Origin: Rhizomucor pusillus
Lineage: Eukaryota; Mucoromycota; Mucoromycetes; Mucorales; Lichtheimiaceae
DNA: 45,490 nt
Direction of reading: 5' to 3'
Assembly (NCBI GenBank): GCA_900175165.2
Contig: FWWN02000321.1
Coordinates: 1 to 45,490, forward strand
This document shows, piece by piece, positions 31,752-43,967 of this stretch. The position numbers and the translations under genes were made by a program. Below the pieces are notes generated by a model. The model saw nothing but the letters and a program-made list of their open reading frames with translations. It made no database searches and had not been told where the DNA came from. Numbering within the stretch: the stretch's first letter is position 1; each line of letters starts with the position of its first letter.

Positions 31752-34083
31752 TCATACTCTAACACGAACTAGACGTACACCATTTGATGATAAATATTGC
31801 TCGGCAGTGACTAGACTGCCGTCAATGTAAATTTCGGGTTCATCGTCTTGTCTCAGCATGAATATATAGGAATCGGACACGTGTCGACCCTGTCGCATCG
31901 TGATTTGCACCGTATCGTCTTTCTCCTGGAACGACTCCACATCCCATCCTGGCACGAGATGGCCCGTTGAACCGGCAAAACGATCGGTGATGTGCAAAAA
32001 TGTTCGTGTCTCATGCGGTTTGAGTAAGAGCTGGTCTCCAGCTTTGTGCCAAAGAACTTCGTTTCCGAGTAGCGGGTTTTGTTGCTCAAAGAATATATCT
32101 GTGTCTTCTCGTCCTTCTGGTAACCTTACTTGATGCGGCAAAGGCGACATGTTGACGTATGTACGGTACCGTCTGCCATTTGCAGTGTATAACACCCGAT
32201 ATACGTCGGCACCGATGGATTCACTGGATTCTACATGCATTTGCACTTTGGGAAACGTGGATGCGTACAATCGATGTTCCTGAGCGCTGTATAATCGTAT
32301 GTCATCGGACATGAGTGTAAGCTGACCCATAATGTTATTCACAGCGCAAGTCGTATATCGTTCGTGGTTGTTGAGCTTGTTGTTGTTCGATCTCAGGAAA
32401 AAAACATCAGGGTCCGGTCCAAACACGTGACTCATATACCATCGGTGCAAGGTTGATGTCAGAGCATTGTTGGTGGCAACTCGCTCCCGAACATGAGCTA
32501 CTCGAAGTGTTGTCTGATCCCAGTAAGGGGATGCGTCGCTGCTCACTCTGCAATATTCAAACTTGCCCCAGGTAGCTGCGAGCGGTATACCAGATCCAAG
32601 TATCGCTGCCCGTCCACGAGTAAACTGCTGAATCAAATCGACAGATTCCCAGAGGACTTCTCCACGCGACTTGCCCTGTTGAGGTAACATGGCTGCTGCA
32701 AAGATAAAATCGAGTTTTAAGAGTCGGTACCCCCAATCATCCAAGACAACGTCGAACACTTTGCGCAAATACTCTCGCGCACCCTCGTTGTAAATATTAA
32801 GCGCATAAAAACCGCCCCAATTAGGGCCGGCGACGAGAAAAGAGCCATTGTCGTGCTTGACAAGCCATTCGGGATGTTCTTTCACGATTCTGCTTTTGAA
32901 GCCTACTGCGTACGGCGCGAGCCATAGACCAGGGATGTAACCTGCTTCGCTAATCTGTGCCGCCAAATATTTCATTCCCTTGGGAAACTTGGAGTCGACG
33001 ATATCAAGCCAATCTCCCACAGCCGTTTCATACCCATCATCGATCTAAAAAGACACAAGCATCAATATGCAGTTTTTTCTACAAGGGTCAATTGTATCTT
33101 TGTAAGGTCATACCTGGAATACATCGATCGGATAGCCATGCTCCTTGAAACCATCTAGGCTGTTCAAGATGTCCTGCTCGGTCACGCGCTCGTAATAGTT
33201 GTACCACGACGTCCACCCTGACAGGTGTCTAGGTTGCAAGGTTTTCCCAGGTGGCAAATAAAACTGTGCAAAGCGCTCCCACACGGCATTTAGATCGGTA
33301 TCTTTCCGTTGCATAATCACCACACGCATTTTGAGAGTATCGCCCTTCAATAATTCCTTGCCATCAATATCCTTGTAAATACTGAACAGATCCCCGTTTA
33401 AATCAGCTCGGAAGTAAGTATAGCCAGTCTCTTCTGATACTGATCCAAAGAATACGAGAGTCTTGTCTTGCACATTCTTGAAATATGTGTAGCTTGTCGA
33501 ATGTATAACTCCCGCTCGACCGGAGTATGGGAAGAACCAGTAATCCCTGTGGGGCAACCGATTTAATAAAATATGCTGTCCTATGCACGTATGTAAGAGT
33601 TGCCTACCCCTGGAGATCAAATTTTGTCAACCAGGCAACAGCCTTGGACATGGTTGGTATGCGACTATATCGATCTGCTTCTCGCGAATGCGTCCAAGCC
33701 TGATATCCGTCTGCCATCATGATCGAGTCCTGCAAATGCATGTCAAACAAAAATTCCAGATAATGCAGCCGTACGACTTTGGCTTGAGCTGTGAGCGTGT
33801 ATGACAGCTCGAGCGTGTCTTGGTCAATCACGGCGAGGTTCAGGTCAATTCCAAGAGATGGCAACGTAGCCGACGCATTCTGGAAAAGTGGTACATCGTT
33901 AAAGTCTTCGCGAACTCCATTATGCGTATACTCGATCTTGACGCGTTGCATTCCAGATTGTGCGGCTTCAAACGGGGTCCCCATGGTATCAATAGGCTCG
34001 AATACTATCTGCTGTGCAGCTTGGCAACAGTGAAGGAAGAACCAGACGCAGAGCCAGTAGATAGGTGCGCCTAACGCATGCAT
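31752..34083 (-). CDS. Secreted alpha-galactosidase, GH36 family
   Basis: Glycoside hydrolase that removes terminal alpha-galactose from oligosaccharides or galactomannan. Exons 33608-34083, 33114-33546 and 31752-33044 give 733 residues. The N-terminus has a signal peptide (MHALGAPIYWLCVWFFLHCC, then QAAQQ). After a beta-rich N-terminal domain, the TIM-barrel starts with GWTSWYNYYERVTEQDI and VFQIDDGYETAVGDW. The expected nucleophile is Asp about 415 (LLKLDFIFAAAM) and the acid/base Asp about 473 (CRVSSDASPYWDQ). A beta-sandwich C-terminal domain follows. Introns are 61 and 69 nt. Secretion and fold indicate feeding on plant galactosides. Substrate preference (alpha-galactosidase against other GH36/GH31-clan activity) is inferred. 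Confidence 0.88.
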
Positions 34084-36396
34084 GGAAAAGAGCTTGGATC
34101 ATCGCTTTTTATCCCGGCCCCCACGAATCCATCATCGCACGCATCACGCGGCCACAGCTATTTGCAACCCCACCTAGCATACAACCCTAAAGTCACGTTG
34201 GACCCAATCTATAGAGGTGTGACCTCGGAAGATACTGTAGCTCCTGAGATACTTTCTATGTGCCTTCCTAAACTAGATTCAAAGACAAAGAAAATGCTCT
34301 ATATCAATTTCAATGAAAGATTTCATTGTTCAAAAGAATATTCGAAAGAGTCAGAGTAATAATACGCTAGATCGTTAGTGGCCAGTGTTGTACAGACTGA
34401 TCGTGTTGACTGACGAAGGAGCTTGACACCGATGCATACGCGTGAATAGATAAGAAGAAGAAAAGGGAAGAAAAAGGCGGCAAGAGGTATGACGGAGAGG
34501 ATTTCGTCATTTGAAGTGCATACGAAATAGGGACAATCAATGGATAAATACAAAAGGTCTCTCCGAAATTGTTATATGCATTTGAAACAAAGAAATGATG
34601 CAGGAACAGAAAAGCTGCCTTGCTTTTGTTGCTGTCTGTCGTATTTGTGGATTCATCATGTTCAATGATGGAGGTGGTACAACAATTAGAACTCTCTCTT
34701 ATTACAATCATCTATTGGTAGACTTAATTCTTTGCTTCTTATTCCATTAAAAGCACCTACCCAAAGTCTCACAGTATTTCACTATTCCCTTTCTTTTGCA
34801 AATACTACGCTGTCGCATGGCATGAATTGATCTCTTATAAACATTTTCGACTTGAAAGCATCCCTTTGTGCTGAAAACCACTTTCTCGGTGTCCTCTACA
34901 ACAAACCACATAGGCGGTTATCATCCGTCCGCAGCAAATTCTTTCGTGCCTGGATAAAAAATTCAAACACGCTTGGTACAACAGCAATTACACAACGGCT
35001 CGAATGACGTGGTACTCTACGGATAAAGTTTGGCGATACATGCCAAGAATGGGCTTCAACGAACGGCTTTTCCTGTGTACTCTCAGGAGTACATCGACAA
35101 GTAACGAAAAGAGTCTCGTGCCTGGCTTGCAAGTGTATGGTTTCCACCAGACGCAAAAAGACAGATATCCCGGATATGGAGGTTACCGTCTTTTATGTAA
35201 AACCGAGACCAATGGAGAAGCTGGTTCCATGGGGCTTACACAAGGAAAGCCTATATACCAAACCATACTAGCAGAAAATCGATATTGAGTAGACCTCAAG
35301 TCTCAGTACCCGGATTAGCAGCGTTCTTGCTCGCTGCCAACCATATGTCAGAGGCTACAATAGAGGCAAAAAAATCAAAAGGGCACGTATCACCTCTCGA
35401 AGCATCCGCGAGGATTAAATGGCTATGTGCCTCCAAAATACTCGGCTGCTGAGCATTGGTCCAGGCAAGTCTTGCTACGGGAGATCAATTAAGGTACACT
35501 GTTGAGAGATGTATACTGTTACAAACTCGTATCCATCGCCCGACCGAGCCCGCTTTCTGCAGAGAACTGATTTCTCAAGAGAAGCGCCTACTAAAGTGTA
35601 ATACATCGCAGAGCCAGTCGCTGTACCACAAGAAATCATATATTCGGTTTACGAATGCGAAGGTCAATGTAAACAACGTCGGACGTGCTATTCCTTTTCT
35701 ATATACAGATGACCAAAGACGCGAGCATCGCCGAGAAGTAGACAGAAGAGAAGAAGAAAAACCTTGCGAGTTTCTACACAGCAATATTGGATGAAAATGT
35801 ATATCATACATCTTCACCAAATTGTTAATAATAGCATAGGATTTTCAGCATCCTAGAGCAATAGAAGTGCAGCAAATTAGCATACCAATTTTAAGTAATC
35901 TAAGCAGTTATTCAGATATACTCACGCACTCAGATCCTTAAGGTCGTTCTGTTGGTGTCACTTCCATCGTTATACCTTATCAATTTAAAGACCCAAGTCC
36001 TGAGATGTCTCTCGGACTTTATTAGTCTTATCTCGTGCTCAGCAGCAGAGGAAGTCTTCCTAACCAATCTATTTCGTCTAGCAGGGCCCTGCAGACCTTT
36101 TGGTTTTTGGGGATGCTGTCACCAGTTAGCAATATGGATCAAAATCGTCGCTCCTACCTTCGTGGAACAAATCCGCTGAAGTTCCATAAGAATGGATACC
36201 AAAAGCCCTTTCATGATACAATTATTAATACAATCATCTACAATAGCAAACATCGGAAGGTTGTATAATGTCATTTATTCTCTAATTAAAACGATCTTGT
36301 TCGGGCGTAACATGATGACAATAATAAACTTTGAATAAATTGTTTCCATTTGCAAAAGGATGCGAAATGGAGAAAGAAGCCCGGACGAGCAGACGA

Positions 36397-36425
36397 CGAT
36401 ATTTTGTTTTTGTCGAATGCTGTCA
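36397..36425 (+). repeat. 29-bp motif, copy A
   Basis: Starts CGATATTTTG and ends GAATGCTGTCA. Identical to copy B at 37169-37197 over all 29 bases. Confidence 0.85.
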
Positions 36426-37168
36426 GACTTCTCTATTGATGCCTTTCCTTGGGAAAGAAGCTTATATCTTTCACCTGTCCTATTCTCCATCCATCCAGTC
36501 CATTTTGAGGACGCTGGGTTCATCCCGGGATGCTATTGCCGTCCAGGACCATGTCACACATTTGAGGGGCCAGGGATCGATCCTCGTCTTGTGTATTCCT
36601 TATACGCAGCTGTGTGAGCTCTTCTCCTCGTCCTGGCTGACCAGACGTCGAATGGATCGCAAGCAGGCAAGTTGCAATCGTCCGAATATATGCTTCGCAT
36701 TGTTGTGATGGTACTGACAGTACGTCCATGTCCGAAGTTGCTGTGACAAGTGTTTCCGCAGACGATATCGCCAGAACCTCTTCCGGAATAGAATTGGTAC
36801 TTTATGGGTTTTGCAATGTCTTTCAGAATAGCAGCGATGATCGTGAGCGTCGGTAGTTGCAAAATATTATCGTTATGGATGTCCTCGTTGTATCACAAAA
36901 GGCGCACAATCTTTGGCCATCGTCGTTTGGCTTTTCCAGCTGTACCATACCACATACTGATATACAGTCTCACTCTTATTGCAAATGATGCATTTTCGTT
37001 TCGGTGTATCGTGGTCATAATCACGACATATTGGATGATTGTGTGGGATGTTCCTCTGCTTGCATCCTCTACAAGCGGGTCATTTACAAGCAAGTTTCGT
37101 GTGGCGGCAAATCATGGATTTTCGTTTCTGGTGGGGATTACATTGGTGACAACGTCTTCTGCGACCAG

Positions 37169-37197
37169 CGATATTTTGTTTTTGTCGAATGCTGTCA
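37169..37197 (+). repeat. 29-bp motif, copy B
   Basis: Identical to copy A, 772 bp downstream in the same orientation. The flanks do not match those of copy A. Confidence 0.85.
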
Positions 37198-37911
37198 ATT
37201 CGAGGAAGAAACAAATGCGCTCGTTGCAGCAATGTCCAACGGAGCCTTGTTTCTAGCAACAATGCTAGAGTGCTGATTTATTAGATTATATTTTCGGTTT
37301 GTAAACTTGCAATTCTCCATTTCCATCCTTTGAGTCCAACGTCCAACATGTAATTCGGAAATTCCAAATTCTTCCACGTGGTTCAAACAAGAGACTACGC
37401 AATCATCTTGCACTGCGTTTCTTTAACGTCACTTTGCTGTCTTTGTTGATGGAAGTCGGTTCGTATCAAAACAACATAACTGTGACAGCGTTGTCATCTC
37501 GGTATAATACATCGATTTTCTCCTTGACGAGTGCGGCATCGAAATCCTTGTTCTCGAGCTTATGGAGAAGACGATGGGCAAGTTCCTCGCCTAGGCATGT
37601 TGTATTTGCAAGCACTGTGAGTTTTACATGGTCAACACTTTGTCAGATACCATCTAGTTGCTCCCTTGCTAACCATTTCTGAATATATCGCATATTGCCC
37701 CGTAATCCAGTATTCGTAAGATGATCTTCGGTGTCGCAAAGAGGAACGAGACCGTTGGTTCTAACCTTGAGCAGTGCATTTGCAAGCATTGGCTTTTTCT
37801 TGTTCCTTGTTGAGGGATCGCGTGGCGACCCTAAGGCCAAGTTGTAATCATGGCTTTTACGGTGATGGCTTTTGCTTTGAGCTCTCCATATGGAGAGCCA
37901 GGGAGCACGGA

Positions 37912-37940
37912 CAATATTTTGTTTTTGTCACATGCTGTTA
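37912..37940 (+). repeat. 29-bp motif, copy C (diverged)
   Basis: Matches copies A and B at 25 of 29 positions, same orientation, 743 bp after copy B. The spacing is close to that between A and B. Confidence 0.75.
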
Positions 37941-38201
37941 AAGCCCCACCGCCTCTCCATTGCCAATGGCTCGTTCGATTGACTCATAGGCGGCGGCATA
38001 GAGCGCTCGCACGTGAGGAAAATCCGCCCGCGTAAAATGTACTTGATGTTCATAACCATGTTTTTAAAAGAATAATAACCTTCATGATTTGGAAGAGAGC
38101 GAGGGGTTGTACGTAGTGTCCAGCGCAGGGGGGGAGAATGTCGTAAAAATAGTGGAGGAACGAGCGAACTTTGGGCTCGCTCTTCAGATCCAGAAAAAAA
38201 A

Positions 38202-39317
38202 ATGGCACCCAAAGTTTCAGCCATAACCTTGTACCCTATAAAGTCTTGCCATTACATCAATGTAGACAGCTGCGAGGTGGACGAGCTCGGGCTAAAGCTT
38301 GATCGTCGTTTCATGTTCGTTGATGAGTCAACTGGACGCTTCATTACCCAAAGGTCTCTTCAACAACCAAAAGGACTCTTCTGCTGCGAAAGCGCGCGGA
38401 CTGATCGTCGTATATTTATGCAACAGGAAATATGCCTCTATGACGCTGATACACCCTGTTGTTGACAAAGAGAACGGGACCTTGACGTTGACGGCTGAGG
38501 GGTTTCCATCCGTCAGCGTGCCATTGTTTCCTGACGTGACAAAACTTGCGGCACGCAAGGCGCAGCTGTGGAAGGATACTCTCACGGTGTTTGATTTGGG
38601 CGACGAAGCCGCAGCGTGGATTACAAATTTCTTTAAGGCAAATCGTAAGCATGACCTTGAGAATGATCACAATCCAGACGAGGCTGTCAAGCCTGATGAA
38701 TTTCGAAATATTCGGCTTGTTACCTTGGATGATCCAAACAATGGCAGATATGCTCGACCGGCACACGGCAAGCTCCCCGGCATTCATTCTCCGTTCAGTG
38801 ATTGGTCGCCCATCTCCTTTGGCTTTGAGGCTAGCTTGGATGATCTGAACAAAGGGCTTGTCGAAAAGGCAAATGGCCGCTCGATACCGATTAACCGCTT
38901 CAGAAATAATCTGACTATTTCTGGTACAAAAGCATGGGAAGAGGATGACTGGCTCGTGGTCAAGTAGGTCGCATAACACAGGGTGGATGATGCGGAGGTT
39001 ACTTATTTGCTGCTGGTAAAGGATCGGCGAAGTGACATTTTATGTGATCCGGCCAATCGCCCGCTGCACTGGTAAAGTTGCATCGAATACGATCTTGCAT
39101 TAGCTAATAGTGTGACACAGTACCTAGCATTGATCAAGATACCGGTGTCAAAGACGAGTGGGGCTCTGTCCTAAGTTACCTGAAGGCAGCGCGTCACTTT
39201 GATGAGAAGCCAAACGATGGGTTCTTCTGCGTAGATGTGGCTCCACTTACTCGAGGTACCATCCATGTCGGTGACGAGGTGGAGATTTTGGAAAGGGTGC
39301 CGAAAAAGAAAGAATAA
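38202..39317 (+). CDS. MOSC domain protein, mARC-like molybdenum cofactor enzyme
   Basis: Molybdenum-cofactor sulfurase C-terminal (MOSC) family, related to mitochondrial amidoxime-reducing component. Exons 38202-38353, 38427-38963, 39022-39071 and 39121-39317 give 311 residues. The MOSC_N beta-barrel comes first (AITLYPIKSCHYINVDSCEV, DRRFMFVDESTGRFITQRKY). The MOSC core follows with SPFSDWSPISFGFEASLDDL, INRFRNNLTISGTKAWEEDD, VKIGEVTFYVIRPIARC and TVPSIDQDTGV. The Cys in ARC|T occupies the place of the cofactor-binding Cys of mARC. The end is HVGDEVEILERVPKKKE. No N-terminal membrane anchor is present, unlike animal mARC, so it may be cytosolic. Reduction of N-hydroxylated compounds is inferred from the family. 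Exon 3 is 50 nt. Its stop lies 122 bp before the next gene on the same strand. Confidence 0.9.
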
Positions 39318-39439
39318 GACGCGCTCACACGCGCTAAATGAATGCTATTGGTCGCTGCTTTTTAATTTCGCGTTTTTGCTTTGAGGCACGAAAAACCCAA
39401 TTTTTCTTTTCGTTCTTCTCTCCCTTTTTCCTTTTTGTC

Positions 39440-40908
39440 ATGGACGAAAATACCGGTAATTAAAAGCTATTGTACATCTCTTTGCTCTGCACTTTTTTAA
39501 TTATTCGGTGAACACTTTGCTTTGCAGCTGTTGATGTCCCAGGTTTGCCTTCTTTGTTTTGGTCACCTGATTCGAAACAACCAGCAGCGGCAGCAACAAC
39601 CCGGCAACCGTTGCAAGACTTGTTTTTCAATGAATGTCTGAGCTCGCCACCAGAGAAGATTCCTTTGGGCAAGTCAGAAGACTACATTCCGACATCCCAA
39701 GTGAATCCGAGCCAAGATGAGGAGCGCGTCGAGATGGTGTATATGCAACGCGTGCAGCCGCCTCTGACCGTGGTCGGAGGACGAGAGGATATTACGATGG
39801 GTCGCGGAACCAGCGTTACAGTCAAAATCGGTCGACGCAACAGACAAATCAGTCGAGTGCATGCCAAAATCCAATACAAAGCCGACACCAACGAATACGA
39901 GTTTGTTGTTTTGGGTCTGAACGGCGCAGTGGTGGATGATGTGCGCTATTTGCAAAACGAACGATGTATCTTGAAAGACTCGTCACTCATCGATATCCTT
40001 GGAAATCGAATCCGCTTTACGATGCCGCATGAATCGCTTTGCGAAAACGTCCCAACTGAATCGCATCGCCCTGTCTCGCCCCCACCAGAGGAAAATAAAA
40101 AGATTGAACCGGTATTGCCAGCAGCCCAGGAACCAGCAGATCAAACCACAGCGGAAGTGAAGCAGCAGCAGCAACAGGAGGAGGAGGAAAAGAAAATGGA
40201 AGAGGAAGAATTTATTAAAGTTGAACCCGAACAAGAGGTTCCTTCTGCAAAACAATCACAGGAACAGCAACAGCTCGAAAAATCAGAACCTCTTCCTACA
40301 CAGCACGACACTGTCAAGAAGGAACCAGAAGAACAGCAACAGCAACAACAACAGGAACAATCAGACGCACCGTTGAATTACGCAGAAGTGATCATTGATG
40401 TACTTGGTACGTCTCGTAAAGACCACTTTCGTTTGCAAACGGTGTGGAAAGCTAAATAGATACTTGTATAGTCTTTTCACGCAAATCATCGATGCCAGTG
40501 AGCGACATTTGCTCTCGCATCGTGTCAACCCATCCAGCATACAAAAACGTAGACAGAAACGAACTGTCAGAACGTGTGCGACAAACGCTAAAGGAGAAGC
40601 CGTTCTTTGGCGAAATTGTGCGCAAGGGCAAGACAGCAGATGGTTCACCGAAAGAAAATCTCTACTACTACAACAGCGAAGCAGACCCTGTTGAGTGGCG
40701 AAGGGCGGAATACACACATGTCGGACGAAGCGCTCGTAAATGCACACTTCAGGATAAGCAATACTTTTTCAAAATACCACCAAAACTGGGTCGCAACCGA
40801 AACGCATACGTGCCACCACCGGCAAAGGCATACGAGGAAGAACAACTACAAAACAAACGATCACGAAGCGATCGAGACGATTCGGCATCAAAGAAACAAC
40901 GCACGTAA
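39440..40908 (+). CDS. FHA-domain nuclear protein (Tos4/Plm2-like) with conserved C-terminal domain
   Basis: Probable chromatin or transcription regulator that reads phospho-threonine. Exons 39440-39455, 39528-40406 and 40472-40908 give 443 residues; exon 1 codes only MDENT and one base. The FHA domain is at about residues 85-171 (MGRGTSVTVKIGRRNRQ, ISRVHAKIQY, LGLNGAVVDD), with the Arg, Ser-Arg-x-His and Asn-Gly residues that bind phosphopeptide. A long acidic, Gln-rich linker follows (QQQQQEEEE, EEQQQQQQQEQ). The C-terminal part (residues about 300-430) has SDICSRIVSTHPAYK, ELSERVRQTLKEKPFFGEI, YYYNSEADPVEWRRAEY and KQYFFKIPPKLGR, helical and basic like a winged-helix domain, ending in a nuclear-localisation-like KRSRSDRDDSASKKQR. 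The Tos4/Plm2 assignment is inferred from architecture. Confidence 0.82.
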
Positions 40909-41034
40909 AAAATATATATTCGAGCATTCTCATTTTTTCTCTTCTCCCACTTTCCCTTCCCTTCCTTCTTTCAAACATTGGATCTGCTGCATAATAAAAA
41001 CCCAAAATATATTATTACAATAATGTTGCCTTCT

Positions 41035-43460
41035 TCAGAGTTTGGCGGAGGTAGTGGTATCGTAGCTATGAATAATGTTGTCGGCGACGTGGAGGGCCAG
41101 GGCCTCGGTGGTTACCATTGGGTTGACACCGCTGGCGGTAGGGAAAAGCGAGGCATCAGAGACGTACAAGTCCTTGACTTCCCAAGTTTCACCATTGGGC
41201 TTTGTGACGGAGATCTTTGGTGAAATACCCATTCGGCTGCACACAACATATTAGATTGCAAATCTGGTTTCTTACAAATATAGAAAGAAAACCATTACCT
41301 GGTTCCCATTTGGTGAGCGCAGAAAACGCCTGCACCGTCCTGTGGTAAGCCGTATTTTTCAACGCGCTCCAACCACTTTACGAAGCGCGGGTTGTCGATG
41401 CTAGACTCTTCATCTGGCTTGAATTTGAAAGGAAGGACACCAAACTGGCCAGTATGCAGCTCGCGTGCACCTGCCGCGCAGAGAATCTTGAGGGTGCGCA
41501 GGATACCCTGGATAAGCGAGTGGCGATCATGCTGGGACAAGGCAAAGTCAATGATCAGATTATCCTTATCATCGTATCGAACAACGCCCTTGGAGTCTTT
41601 GTCGCGAGAAAGGATAAGAAGAGGTGCACATCGGCGGTACTTGAGCATTAGCTCCTTGTGTGCAGCGGCACCTCGCCAGGGCAAGACGGTAGAGTAGCTG
41701 CCCGGGTGAAGGCAAGGCACTTCAATCTTGGCACCGTAACCTTCGCCGTCAACATTTTCGCAGACATTGCTCACTGCGGTCATGATAGAGCCTTCAAAGC
41801 AATTCACGTCGTGGTCAAACAAGCCGAATGTGATGCAGCATGGATGGATACGCAAGTGTTGTCCAATGTTCTTGTTGGTAAGACCACTGCGCTGCAGCAC
41901 GCCTGGGGTTTGCAGAGAACCAGCTGCGACAACCACCTTGTCAGCATAGATGGTGACCTTGTGTTCATAGTGCACGACCACCTCGACACCGACAGCTTTG
42001 CCGTCCTTGGTGATGACACGCTGCACTTTGGAACGATCGAGGAATTTGGCGCCGTGCTGATACGCATCACGCAACCACGAGTTCATCGTGCCGTTCTTGA
42101 TACCATCCTTGCATCCAGCGAAGCACCAGGAGCAATCGTGGGTCACACCGTCCGTATTTTGATGCAGGTCGGCGTGGTGGTAGCCCAGTTCCCTTTAAAC
42201 CAAATTTCAAAATCTAGATAGGCTTCCTTCAGTGAAAAAAAAAGGAAATTAAAACTTACTGGCAGCCTTTTACAAGAATAGCATTGGGACCATTGTGCTT
42301 GATTCCTGCTGTGCTAGCTCCAATACGATCAAACACTCGATCGAGATCTCGTGAGAACTAGATATGAAACGTCTTGATATCAAGTTCTTGGTTTCGTCAA
42401 GCACGTGCTTTTACCTTGGGGGACAAAAAGTGGGACAAGCCTTGCTTGGCCCATTCTTCGCGAACAAAGTGTTGAAGCTACAGAAAAATAGAATGTAAAA
42501 TTCGTTTATGCTGCATTGTGCGAAGAAAAGCGTTTCTTGTACCTTAAGAGATGCTGACCAGTTGACAGTGGTTCCACCGCCAAATACGCTGCCTGCCAAG
42601 ACATTGACAGCACCCTCGTACGTGGAGAAGAAGCCTCCGTATTCGTAAAGGTTGGCAAATGCGTTGGGTTCGTGAAGCTCGAAGTCGTCCTCGTGGAAGT
42701 ACGCGCCCTTCTCGATAACAAGCACTGACTTTCCTGCCTTTGCAAGCTCGGCAGCCGTGACACCTACAGCAGTCTTTCAACTTTTCTTGTTTTCGAAATG
42801 TGCAAAAATGTAAGGCTTACCTCCACCAGCACCGCTACCAACGATGATAACATCAAACTTTAAAGAGGGAGTCAAGTCGTTCAAGGACAGCATGGGCAAG
42901 CGCTCGCGCGTGTTTGGTGCTTTGTACTCGGGATGGGTGCGCATTTCATCTCTGCTGGGATAGAGCATGCCCTTGTGCAACGGGGAATCGAGCATGGCAT
43001 AAACTGGGTGGCAACTGACGGACGCAAACGTCTTGTAGAGCAGACGAAGAGGCGGGATACTCGAGTTCATCCAGCTTTGCATGATCTTCTCCCGTTCCTG
43101 GCGCGAAAGGTCTTGAAAGTTGGCAAAATGGCCCGTCAAAGCAAGCATACCGGCGCGGGTCGAAAGCACAGTAAGGATCAAATTAAGTTCCTTGCGCTTT
43201 TCTGGAGCAACCGCTCGGTTCAAAAAGGCCTTGACTACCTCCCAAGTCTGAAGACTCGACGCAGTCAAGTCAGCGAACGCTTCCACCTGTTCGGGCGTGT
43301 GAGTGCCATTCGCTCCGCAAAGACGTTCCTTGAGAACTCGCTTCTCCTCGTCATTCAGCTGGGCAATAAACGTGTCCATGATCGCATACAGCAGCTGGAT
43401 CTGCTCTTCGTTCAGATCAAAGGCTGGAGCAACGAGGCTCCTGTTGGGATCGAGAGGCAT
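41035..43460 (-). CDS. Long-chain fatty alcohol oxidase (GMC oxidoreductase)
   Basis: FAD-dependent oxidase turning long-chain alcohols into aldehydes with release of hydrogen peroxide; usually in ER or peroxisome membranes. Exons 42821-43460, 42543-42763, 42415-42477, 42260-42357, 41299-42192 and 41035-41236 give 705 residues. An N-terminal helical region of about 200 residues precedes the FAD dinucleotide motif (FDVIIVGSGAGGG, split by intron 1 and followed by VTAAELAKAGKSVLVIEKG). Then FGGGTTVNWSASL, HHADLHQNTDGVTHDCSWCF, TIYADKVVVAAGSLQTPGVL, the active-site region HQMGTSRMGISP and the GMC C-terminal signature YVSDASLFPTASGVNPM. No obvious PTS1 (ends SAKL; SKL-like but with Lys-Leu after Ala, weak). 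Convergent with the FHA gene, 126 bp between stops. Confidence 0.93.
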
Positions 43461-43967
43461 CGTGGTCTTGGGCAGAAAAAAAGTACTAGGCAATAGCTCG
43501 GGACTCGAAAGAGTGACAGGTTGGGGTTGCCCTGAAGTCCTTGCCAGGAAATATCGTCCTTCTTTTATACTGTGCGGGGTTTCACATCTGCATACGAAGC
43601 AGTAATCTTGTTTTGTCCGTTTTGGATAGGCTTGAGAAATATTCAAACAAATCAAACTTTGGCGACGTCTTGATCGTCATGTGCATAACATTTACATTCT
43701 TCAACCATCTGCTTTTCTGTATTCAATCTATAAACAGCAATTATCCGTAATCTTGACATATAACTTAAGCTCTTGCAAGGTATCCACAGCGGCATAGTCT
43801 TCTTATTCCCATGGTTTCTCATAGAACTGGAGTTTCAAATGGTAGGTGGTACAAGTGTGCACAGGCTGCCAACCCCACTCTTTTTCCCTTGGATGCGCGT
43901 GGCAGAACGAAGATGCAATCAGGTGATCTTTTTGATTTATGCTTCCTATTGTTTGATACAATACAGA
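43461..43967. other. FAO promoter region up to right repeat
   Basis: Non-coding DNA containing the promoter and 5' leader of the alcohol oxidase gene. It joins the right copy of the large repeat at 43968. Confidence 0.5.

Larger units (their letters stand above)
34084..38201. other. Four-kilobase gene-poor region, decayed DNA
   Basis: No intact gene. The stretch 35280-35450 (plus) keeps a 50-codon frame (VSVPGLAAFLLAANHMSE) without known match. On the minus strand about 37180-36900 shows Cys/His-rich text (CHQCNPHQKRKSMICRHTKL, then KRKCIICNKSE in another register), possibly a decayed zinc finger of a transposase. Three copies of a 29-bp motif are spaced through 36.4-37.9 kb. Confidence 0.4.

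Noticed and set aside
34084..38201. A hidden multi-exon gene in the gene-poor region
   Set aside because: No chain of exons with matching splice phases and protein continuity could be built on either strand.
41658..42221. 187-codon plus-strand frame opposite alcohol oxidase exon 5
   Set aside because: Antisense shadow of the FAD-oxidase coding region.
42933..43496. 187-codon plus-strand frame opposite alcohol oxidase exon 1
   Set aside because: Antisense to a well-supported GMC oxidase; no domain of its own.
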